DNA of 5,585 bases from Actinomycetota bacterium. GTDB lineage: Bacteria; Actinomycetota; Acidimicrobiia; Acidimicrobiales; JACCXE01. Below, in pieces: positions 1-4,980 of the stretch (positions are counted from its first letter, which is position 1; the number at the start of each line of letters is the position of its first letter). The position numbers were made by a program, and so were the translations under genes. The DNA lies in NCBI GenBank assembly GCA_013697265.1, contig JACCXE010000254.1, forward strand, positions 1 through 5,585. Direction: 5' to 3'. The notes below the pieces were generated by a model that was given only the letters and a program-made list of their open reading frames with translations, was not told where the DNA came from and made no database searches.

Positions 1-538
1 CGAGGACGCGGGTGGTGACGCGGTCGAGCACGTGTCGGTCGTGGGTCACCAGCAACAGCCCGCCGCGGTGCTGGGCCAGTCGTTCCTCGAGCCACGCGAT
101 CGCGCCGACGTCGAGGTGGTTGGTCGGCTCGTCCAACACCAGCAGGTCGCTCTCGGTCACGAGCAGCCGGGCCAACGCGGTGCGTTTGGCTTGCCCGCCC
201 GACAGCCGCTCCACCGCAGCGTCGAGCAACGGCGTCATGCCGAGGCGGTCAAGCACCGACGCGGCTTCCCAGTTGTCGCCGACCGCGTCGCGCACGGTGC
301 CCGGCGGTAAGTGGGGCCGCTGGTCGAGGTAGCCGATGCGAACATCACGCCCGCGTCGCACCGCGCCACTCTCCGGTTCGGCGCGGCCGGTCAACACGTT
401 GAGCAGCGTCGACTTGCCCGTACCGTTTAGCCCCACGATCGCAATGCGGTCGCCGGTCGAGACGGTCACGGAGAGATCGGTGAACAGCGGTCGGCCCGGC
501 CGGCTCATAGAGACCCCCGCGGCGTCAATCAGGATCAT
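1..538 (-). CDS. ABC-F family ATP-binding protein, N-terminal part (runs off left edge)
   Basis: Reading the minus strand from ATG at 538-536 gives 179 residues of a soluble ATP-binding cassette with no membrane segment. Seen in order: Walker A GLNGTGKST (residues 36-44), Q-loop GYLDQ (69-73), signature LSGGQ (112-116), Walker B plus the ABC-F hallmark LLVLDEPTNHLD (132-143), and the switch histidine in VTHDRH (165-169). ABC-F proteins have two cassettes in tandem and act on the ribosome, in translation rescue or antibiotic protection, rather than in transport; only the first cassette is in the window. The stretch between Walker A and signature is short (about 76 residues), so this cassette has no large arm insertion, as I recall for some actinobacterial members. 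No Shine-Dalgarno precedes the ATG, and the start overlaps the stop of a 51-codon ORF by 14 bases, which suggests translational coupling. Whether it is housekeeping (EttA/Uup-like) or a resistance factor cannot be told. Confidence 0.93.
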   Translation of the reverse strand, partial: MILIDAAGVSMSRPGRPLFTDLSVTVSTGDRIAIVGLNGTGKSTLLNVLTGRAEPESGAVRRGRDVRIGYLDQRPHLPPGTVRDAVGDNWEAASVLDRLGMTPLLDAAVERLSGGQAKRTALARLLVTESDLLVLDEPTNHLDVGAIAWLEERLAQHRGGLLLVTHDRHVLDRVTTRVL

Positions 539-680
539 GCGTGGCGCGTCGCGTTGCGCTGAGCGTCACGGCCACTATCGCCGCCGCGGCGCCGATGGCC
601 AGCGCCTCGGTGAACCGCCGTGGAGCGAAGGCGAAAAGCGCCATTGCGCCCGTTGCCTGCAAGAAGGTCCGCCGCTGCAC
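525..680 (-). CDS. Small hydrophobic protein with Tat-like twin-arginine N-terminus (hypothetical)
   Basis: This 51-codon ORF starts at GTG 680-678 and ends with TGA at 527-525. The product begins VQRRTFLQATG, close to the twin-arginine consensus (S/T)RRxFLK, followed by a hydrophobic run (residues 12-20). After a second RR comes a probable membrane helix (about residues 26-42, rich in Ala, Ile and Val) and a short charged tail. Third codon positions are mostly G or C, about four in five, as in the neighbours. A TACGCT box lies exactly six bases before the GTG, matching a leaderless start, and an in-frame stop 12 codons upstream excludes a much longer form. It overlaps the ABC-F start by 14 bases, so the two are probably co-transcribed. 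I do not recognise a family. It could be a small membrane protein, a leader ORF for the ABC-F gene, the remnant of a longer Tat substrate, or a chance ORF. Confidence 0.45.
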   Translation of the reverse strand: MQRRTFLQATGAMALFAFAPRRFTEALAIGAAAAIVAVTLSATRRATHDPD

Positions 681-686
681 CGCGGC

Positions 687-717
687 AGCGTAGAGCCCGC
701 GGCTGGCTACTGGTCAT
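687..717 (-). promoter_or_regulatory. Putative leaderless promoter for the small ORF and ABC-F gene
   Basis: On the minus strand TACGCT (692-687) fits the actinobacterial TAnnnT -10 box and is separated by six bases from GTG at 680, so transcription would begin at or next to the start codon. A weak -35 candidate, ATGACC (717-712), matches TTGACA at four positions but with a long 19-base spacer. No Shine-Dalgarno is present, consistent with a leaderless message. Confidence 0.4.
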
Positions 718-801
718 GCGGGATGCCGTGCGCGGCGGCGTGTTCGTGCGCAGAGGTGTTGCAGGCGACGCCGCTCACCCGCCCGACAGCGTGCCGATCG
801 T

Positions 802-817
802 GGGCGGATCGCCGCCC
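802..817. repeat. Perfect inverted repeat in divergent intergenic region
   Basis: GGGCGG (802-807), loop ATCG (808-811), CCGCCC (812-817): a perfect 6-bp stem with a 4-base loop. An overlapping 5-bp pair, CGATC (795-799) and GATCG (807-811), adds further dyad symmetry. There is no T-run on either strand, so it does not look like an intrinsic terminator. It sits directly upstream of the -35 region of the gene at 853 and could be an operator. The rest of the 681-852 gap holds the two promoters and nothing else I can identify. Confidence 0.4.
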
Positions 818-818
818 G

Positions 819-846
819 TTGCGCTCAGCCACGCCACGGTTAGGTT
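819..846 (+). promoter_or_regulatory. Putative leaderless promoter for the GT-C-like membrane protein
   Basis: TAGGTT (841-846) is a TAnnnT -10 box placed exactly six bases before GTG 853. A possible -35, TTGCGC (819-824), lies 16 bases upstream of it. This spacing is the reason for choosing GTG 853 over the in-frame TTG at 847, which directly abuts the -10 box and would lie upstream of the transcript start. Confidence 0.45.
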
Positions 847-852
847 TTGTCG

Positions 853-2625
853 GTGCGTAGACACGTCACGTTTGGGGTCATCGCGTCCGCCTGCGGGTTG
901 CTGGCGGTACTTGCACTTGCGTCCTACGTGTTCACGGGGCGTAACGGCTTCGACGACGAGGGCTACATTCTCATTTCCCTGCGGGGCTGGACGTCGGGGC
1001 ACGCGCTGTACAGCGACGTCTACACGCAATACGGCCCCGCATTCTTCGTCTTAATTGGTGGCCCTCTTCGGCTGCTGGGCAACTCGAGTATTTCGATCGA
1101 AGCGGCCCGGCTGGCGACCCTCATACTGGGGTTAGCTACCGCCGGCATCCTTGGTTTCGTCACTGCACGGATATCCGGGTCCCGTTATGCCGGACTCTTC
1201 GCCGGGGTGATTGTGGCGTCGTGCTCGGCGGCGGGGCTGGAGTCGGCGCTGCATCCCACCCATGTGGTCCAACTGTTGATCGCCTGCACCGTTGCTGCTG
1301 TAGTCGTGCTCGAAGAGCGGCCCGGTGCACGCTCCCCGGCCATCGCTGCAGGTGTCGGCATCGCACTCTGCCTCCTCGTCAAGGTGAATGCCGGCGGCGT
1401 CATGCTTGCGGCTGTTGCCGTCGGTGCCGGATTGACGGCGCGCACCCGTCACGCAGCGGCTCGCCTGGTCGCGCCTGTCCTGCTCATCGCGGCCGTCGCG
1501 GCCGTTGCGTCTCGCAGCGGTTACTCATCGATGTTTCTCGTTTTGCTGACCGCGGCCGGGCTTGTAGTGCTGGTCGGGGTGCGCGGGACGGGACCAGGTG
1601 GCGCGCTTGAGCCAAAGGTCGTCGGCACCGCGACGCTGTTCACCGGAATTGTGGTTGTCGCCATCGCTCTACTCACCGGGAGTTCGTTGTCGGTACTCGT
1701 CAGGGGGACGATCATCGACGCAACCCGCCTCGCTAATGCGTTCACGGTTCCAATGGCCGGCGGTCGCTACACCGCAGTGCCGCTGCTCCTCATTGCTATA
1801 GCCGCCTGGTTTGTCAACCGGAATGAAACCAGCGCGATAAGCGGTGGCGTCTTGATCGTGATGGGGTTCAGCGTCGCAGCCGCCGCCTACGCGCAACGGT
1901 TCAGTATCGGCACTATTTATGGGGTTAACACGCTTGTTCTTGGCGCGGCCACCTCGTGGACGGTCGTTAGTCGAGGCGAGCGACGGTTCGGATCGAGCCG
2001 GCTCGTCGTTACCGCGCTCGCGCTCTTATTGCCGCTCGTGGTCTACCCGGTTGCCGGCGGGCAGCGCACGGCCGCCGCGCTGTTGTTTCCCGTAGTGGGT
2101 GCGATCGCTGTCGTACGGGGCGGGCGGCTTCTTGCCGATGCCGGTGTCATGCAGTTCGAACGCGTCGTGCCGGTGTTGTTCTCGGCCGCGGCACTGGCCG
2201 TTGGCGGAGTGGTGTTTATCCGTTCGGCGAAGACACGCGCCGACTCGGTGGCGATTCCGTTCACAGGGAACCTCGCCCGCACTTCACCCGAAGATGCGAG
2301 GGACATCGTCGGCGTGGTTGCCGCGCTCGATCAGTGCCACACCTTCTATTCGTTGCCTGGGCTCGCGTCGTTCTACCTGTTCGCGGACAAGCAGCCGCCG
2401 ACGTGGCAAAACGCCGGAGCATGGACGAACCTGTTCGACGCCGACCGACAACGCCGCGTTGTCGGCGACCTAGAGCGGGTGCGCGGACTGTGCGTCATAC
2501 GCAATAGAACCGAAGAAGCGTTCTGGCTTTCCAGCGGCAAAGAGCAGGCCGGCCCTTTGCGTCCGTTCTTAGAGTCAAAAACCGTGCCGGTCGCAACTGT
2601 GGGCGACTACGAGATATATCGGTGA
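853..2625 (+). CDS. Polytopic membrane protein, GT-C (ArnT/PMT-like) glycosyltransferase candidate
   Basis: The 590-residue product has a short basic N-terminus, a first membrane helix (about residues 7-27), then an extracytoplasmic loop with FDDEGYI (33-39) and the pattern HALYSDVYTQYGP (50-62). An acidic DE pair in the first outer loop followed by Y-D-x-Y-x-x-x-GP is typical of GT-C enzymes such as ArnT and PMT, which move a sugar from a polyprenyl-phosphate donor to an acceptor on the outer face. Many Ala/Val/Leu-rich helices follow to about residue 457. A soluble C-terminal domain (about 461-590), with a CHTFYSLPGLASFYLFAD stretch, resembles the outer domain of such proteins. The gene converges on the GtrB-like gene, a plausible maker of its donor, with 19 bases between stops. 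Sugar and acceptor are unknown. It uses A/T-ending codons (ATA, TTA, AGA) somewhat more than the neighbours. It could instead be a catalytically inert membrane protein of the same fold. Confidence 0.8.
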   Translation: MRRHVTFGVIASACGLLAVLALASYVFTGRNGFDDEGYILISLRGWTSGHALYSDVYTQYGPAFFVLIGGPLRLLGNSSISIEAARLATLILGLATAGILGFVTARISGSRYAGLFAGVIVASCSAAGLESALHPTHVVQLLIACTVAAVVVLEERPGARSPAIAAGVGIALCLLVKVNAGGVMLAAVAVGAGLTARTRHAAARLVAPVLLIAAVAAVASRSGYSSMFLVLLTAAGLVVLVGVRGTGPGGALEPKVVGTATLFTGIVVVAIALLTGSSLSVLVRGTIIDATRLANAFTVPMAGGRYTAVPLLLIAIAAWFVNRNETSAISGGVLIVMGFSVAAAAYAQRFSIGTIYGVNTLVLGAATSWTVVSRGERRFGSSRLVVTALALLLPLVVYPVAGGQRTAAALLFPVVGAIAVVRGGRLLADAGVMQFERVVPVLFSAAALAVGGVVFIRSAKTRADSVAIPFTGNLARTSPEDARDIVGVVAALDQCHTFYSLPGLASFYLFADKQPPTWQNAGAWTNLFDADRQRRVVGDLERVRGLCVIRNRTEEAFWLSSGKEQAGPLRPFLESKTVPVATVGDYEIYR

Positions 2626-2644
2626 CCGCACGGGCACTAGCGCG

Positions 2645-3577
2645 TCATTCGTCCATGAGTATGTAGACGGGACGCTGCTTGGCCTCGTCGTATAACCGGC
2701 CGATGTATTCGCCGATGACACCGAGACATACCAACTGCATGCCGCCGAGAGTCAGGATCAGTATGTGGATCGATGCAATCCCGGTGAGGTGATAAAGCCC
2801 CGCCATGCGCAGCAACACCACGAGAGGCACGGCCAGGGCCGCGGTCGCCGAGACAAGCAGACCCAGCAATGACGCGATGCGAAGTGGCACGACAGAAAAC
2901 GACAACACGCCGTCGATCGCGAGTTGAGCAAGCTTCCGATACGGATACTTCGACTTGCCTGCGAAGCGCTCCTCGCGGTCGTAGTACACGACCTCCTGGT
3001 TAAACCCGACCCAAGTGACCAGCCCGCGCAAGAAACGCGAGCGCTCGGGCAACGCGTTCAACGCGTCGGCGGCCCGTCGGCTCAGTAGTCGGAAGTCGCC
3101 GCTGTTTCCCGGATACGCCCGGAGGTCGCCGATCTTTCCGAGCAGCCAGTAGAAAACCTTGATCAACGCGAGCCGCACCGGCGGCTCGCCCGGACGAGCC
3201 CGACGAACCGCGTGCACAACGTCGGCGCCGTCGGTCCAACTTTGGATCAACTCGGGGATCACCTCGGGCGGATCCTGCAGGTCGGCATCGATCGTGACGA
3301 TCGCATCGCCGCGCGCCAGTTCGAGTCCAGCGGTGAGGGCGGCCTGATGGCCGAAGTTGCGAGACAGCGTCACCACGCGCACGTTGGAGTCGGCCTGTGC
3401 GAGTTCCGCGAGTCGTGCGGCGGTTTGGTCCGAAGAACCATCGTTTACAAGCAGTATCTCGTGCTCGAAGGCACCCATTGCGTGCGACACGCGGCGGTGG
3501 AACTCGCCGATGCCCTCTTCTTCGTTGAAGACGGGCGCGACGACGCTCACCAGTTTCGAGCGGGAAGGACTTGGCAC
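2645..3577 (-). CDS. Family 2 polyprenyl-phosphate glycosyltransferase (GtrB/DPM1-like)
   Basis: The 310-residue product has an N-terminal GT-A domain: VSVVAPVFNEEEG (10-22), VNDGSSD (44-50), SRNFGHQAAL (72-81), the DxD-containing DADLQDPPE (97-105; metal and nucleotide binding), SGDFRLLSR (159-167) and RFAGKSKYPYRKL (204-216). Two membrane helices follow (about 229-257 and 267-288), then the conserved GEYIGRLYDEAKQRP tail (289-303). This is the layout of GtrB and bacterial dolichol-phosphate mannosyltransferase relatives, which transfer glucose, mannose or a similar sugar from a nucleotide donor to polyprenyl phosphate at the inner face of the membrane. Sugar specificity cannot be read from sequence. 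I chose GTG 3577 because AAGGAG lies 10 bases upstream and the core fold begins a few residues later. A longer reading frame continues to 3718 but would overlap the divergent methyltransferase and its promoter. The length is normal for the family. Confidence 0.93.
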   Translation of the reverse strand: MPSPSRSKLVSVVAPVFNEEEGIGEFHRRVSHAMGAFEHEILLVNDGSSDQTAARLAELAQADSNVRVVTLSRNFGHQAALTAGLELARGDAIVTIDADLQDPPEVIPELIQSWTDGADVVHAVRRARPGEPPVRLALIKVFYWLLGKIGDLRAYPGNSGDFRLLSRRAADALNALPERSRFLRGLVTWVGFNQEVVYYDREERFAGKSKYPYRKLAQLAIDGVLSFSVVPLRIASLLGLLVSATAALAVPLVVLLRMAGLYHLTGIASIHILILTLGGMQLVCLGVIGEYIGRLYDEAKQRPVYILMDE

Positions 3578-3587
3578 GGAAGATTCA

Positions 3588-3593
3588 CTCCTT
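3588..3593 (-). promoter_or_regulatory. Shine-Dalgarno of the GtrB-like gene
   Basis: On the minus strand AAGGAG (3593-3588) is the only strong Shine-Dalgarno I found in the window. It is 10 bases from GTG 3577, slightly long but usable, and decides that start. Confidence 0.55.
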
Positions 3594-3604
3594 GTCGTCG
3601 GCCG

Positions 3605-3614
3605 AGCGTACCGT
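3605..3614. promoter_or_regulatory. Bidirectional promoter core: two -10 boxes sharing one TA
   Basis: The ten bases AGCGTACCGT contain TACCGT reading right (3609-3614) and TACGCT reading left (3610-3605); both fit TAnnnT and share the TA at 3609-3610. The rightward box is six bases before TTG 3621. The leftward box is 27 bases before GTG 3577, with a Shine-Dalgarno in between. Good -35 boxes are not obvious: TTCACT (3584-3589) matches four positions for the rightward direction with a 19-base spacer. The starts are only 43 bases apart, so both promoters must lie here. Confidence 0.45.
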
Positions 3615-3620
3615 GGAGGG

Positions 3621-4337
3621 TTGACAAAACCACTGACCTCGCACCTGCTCGCGCAAGAAGCTCGCGCCTCGCGCCATTTCTGGTACCGGCTGCGGGCGCG
3701 CGCCATCGACCGTTTCATCGCGCCGAACTCGACGGTGCTCGACGTGGGGGCCGGCGCCGGATCGCTCGGTCACATCCTGCGTGAGTCCCGTCCCGACGTC
3801 GTCTACAGATTCCGCGAGCCCGAACCCGAGCTGCATGAGCACCTCGTTGCCACCTTTGGAGGCACGTCGCAGGCGCCCGCCGGTACAAAATTCGACGGCG
3901 CGACCTGTGCGGTACTCCTCGACGTGATCGAGCATGTCGAGGACGACGCCGAACTGTTGCGCGCGATCGCTCGCGAGTTACCTACCGGCTCGACTATCGC
4001 CGTGACGGTGCCAGCGTTCAAGATCCTGTGGTCCGGTTGGGATACGACGGTCGGCCACTTCCGTCGATACAACCGTCGTGAGTTGCGCCGAACGCTCGTG
4101 GACGCCGGGCTCACAGTGACCGATACCCGTTACATCTTTCTCGAGCTCTTCCCGGTGGCGGTGGCCCGTCGCGTGTTGCGGCGCGACACCGGCGAGGACT
4201 TTCCGCCCATCGGCGCAGTACTGAACCGCACCCTGTGGACGATTGGCGTCATTACGCAGACGCTCGGGCGCCTCAACCCGATCGGCACATCGATCGTTGC
4301 CGCGGCCACAGTGAACGCGCCACACGACGACCGCTAG
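3621..4337 (+). CDS. Class I SAM-dependent methyltransferase
   Basis: The 238-residue product shows SAM-binding motif I as VLDVGAGAGSLG (39-50), an acidic stretch EPEPEL (66-71) at the end of strand 2, motif IV region LLDVIEHVEDD (99-109), and the family signature PAFKILWSGWD (131-141) followed by GHFRRY (145-150). It is a soluble Rossmann-fold enzyme, with a hydrophobic C-terminal stretch (about 198-232) that might touch the membrane. The PAF-LW-D-GH-RRY pattern is one I associate with methyltransferases near lipid and surface-glycan genes; the substrate is unknown. TTG 3621 is the first usable start: the frame is open further upstream but only through the divergent gene. It has no spaced Shine-Dalgarno, since GGAGGG abuts the TTG, and TACCGT lies six bases upstream, so the message may be leaderless. 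Its TAG stop overlaps the convergent HEAT gene by four bases. Confidence 0.9.
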   Translation: MTKPLTSHLLAQEARASRHFWYRLRARAIDRFIAPNSTVLDVGAGAGSLGHILRESRPDVVYRFREPEPELHEHLVATFGGTSQAPAGTKFDGATCAVLLDVIEHVEDDAELLRAIARELPTGSTIAVTVPAFKILWSGWDTTVGHFRRYNRRELRRTLVDAGLTVTDTRYIFLELFPVAVARRVLRRDTGEDFPPIGAVLNRTLWTIGVITQTLGRLNPIGTSIVAAATVNAPHDDR

Positions 4338-4936
4338 TTCTCCAGCAACTCGAGCACCGCGACGCGGGCGCCGTGCACGCGTCGCCACTCGCCGTAATGG
4401 CGGCCCTCCCGCGGCAGCTCGGTCGAGGCGAGATAGCTGGCGGCGCGGTGCCGCAGTTTCTGGTCGGTGTCGTCGGCGAGGATCTGTGTGAAAGCGGCGG
4501 TGATCTCGGGCGTGCGACCGTGCTGGCCCCACATCAGTTCGCCGGCAACGCGGCGACGGTTGCGGATGGTCGGGTCGTTGAGCAGTGCGTCAACGAGAAT
4601 CGCGACCGAGTCGTCCACGAGGCAGCCGTCGGGCTTGCATGGTGCGCACGAAAGCGAGTGCAGCGCCATATTGCGCACGCGTGCGTCTTGGTCGCGCGCT
4701 GCGAGCCGGAGAGCTTCTTCCACGATGTCGTTTTGGTCGGCGTGGTCGAGGGCGGCGGCGCAACCGGCTCGCACCATCGGTTTGTCGTCGAGCATCCCGC
4801 GCAACAACGCGTCGCGCGACACGGGTAGGGATGTCAGCAGTTCATGGACAGTCGCGCGCCACTCGGCTTTGTTTGGCGTATCAAGCGACCGGACCAACTC
4901 GTCACAGGTCATCGCCCGCAGGGTAGGCACGCTCAC
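4334..4936 (-). CDS. HEAT-repeat protein with cysteine cluster
   Basis: The product (200 residues from GTG 4936) is soluble and almost entirely helical. It shows about four HEAT-like helical pairs: around residues 39-67 (DALLRGMLDDKPMVRAG), 69-98 (EEALRLAARDQDARVRNMAL), 108-137 (VAILVDALLNDPTIRNRR) and 144-170 (AAFTQILADDTDQKLRHRAA). The D-x-x-V/L-R spacing is the usual HEAT pattern. Between the second and third repeats lies CAPCKPDGC (97-105), a Cx2Cx4C cluster that could bind a metal or form a disulfide. HEAT arrays usually serve as protein-binding scaffolds; partner and role are unknown. TTG 4948 is an in-frame longer start, but the promoter found here predicts transcription starting near 4945, just downstream of it. 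GTG 4936, GTG 4930 and ATG 4912 therefore remain possible. Its stop shares CTAG with the convergent methyltransferase. Confidence 0.85.
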   Translation of the reverse strand: MSVPTLRAMTCDELVRSLDTPNKAEWRATVHELLTSLPVSRDALLRGMLDDKPMVRAGCAAALDHADQNDIVEEALRLAARDQDARVRNMALHSLSCAPCKPDGCLVDDSVAILVDALLNDPTIRNRRRVAGELMWGQHGRTPEITAAFTQILADDTDQKLRHRAASYLASTELPREGRHYGEWRRVHGARVAVLELLEN

Positions 4937-4951
4937 CCCCGTCGACAATCG

Positions 4952-4980
4952 ATTAAAGCGGTAGAACTTCGGGATGGCAA
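4952..4980 (-). promoter_or_regulatory. Promoter of the HEAT-repeat gene, good -35/-10
   Basis: On the minus strand TTGCCA (4980-4975) and TTTAAT (4957-4952) each match the consensus at five of six positions and are separated by exactly 17 bases, the best promoter in the window. Transcription should start about 4944-4946, giving a leader of about 8-10 bases before GTG 4936. The -35 box overlaps the first codons of the divergent hydrolase gene. One caveat is that the -10 lacks the usually conserved A at position 2. Confidence 0.55.
4962..4967 (+). promoter_or_regulatory. Weak -10 candidate for the hydrolase gene
   Basis: TAGAAC lies exactly six bases before ATG 4974, the same leaderless spacing seen at two other starts here, but it lacks the conserved final T. 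TCGACA (4942-4947) resembles a -35 but the spacer is only 14 bases. The assignment rests mainly on position. Confidence 0.28.

Noticed and set aside
535..717. 60-residue minus-strand ORF whose stop overlaps the ABC-F start as ATGA
   Set aside because: The ATGA overlap is tempting, but the translation is Arg/Gly-rich and featureless, typical of an off-frame reading of GC-rich DNA. The overlapping 525-680 frame has a hydrophobic, motif-bearing product and a better promoter position.
802..817. Inverted repeat as an intrinsic terminator
   Set aside because: No T-run on either strand, and no gene is transcribed into it from either side, since the flanking genes diverge.
12..1054. Long plus-strand ORFs over the ABC-F gene and the intergenic region (12-332, 32-310, 336-860, 620-1054)
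   Set aside because: Arg/Ser/Pro-rich translations antisense or off-frame to the ABC-F gene, with no recognisable motif.
3357..3620. N-terminal extension of the methyltransferase frame
   Set aside because: It runs antisense through the glycosyltransferase gene with a Ser/Ala-rich composition; the family fold begins after 3621.
3613..3624. GTG GAG GGT TGA mini-ORF before the methyltransferase
   Set aside because: Only three codons, within the promoter, with no ribosome-binding site; no support as a leader peptide.
3621..3626. Perfect TTGACA as a rightward -35 box
   Set aside because: No TAnnnT lies 16-18 bases downstream, and the hexamer is the first two codons of the methyltransferase gene.
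3578..3718. N-terminal extension of the GtrB-like protein
   Set aside because: The extra residues are basic and unlike the family, overlap the methyltransferase coding region and lie upstream of the Shine-Dalgarno and -10 box assigned to the gene.
3978..4532. 184-residue minus-strand ORF and the plus-strand ORFs at 4235-4828 and 4467-4964
   Set aside because: They are shadows of the methyltransferase and HEAT genes, with Arg-rich or motif-free products and long overlaps with well-supported genes.
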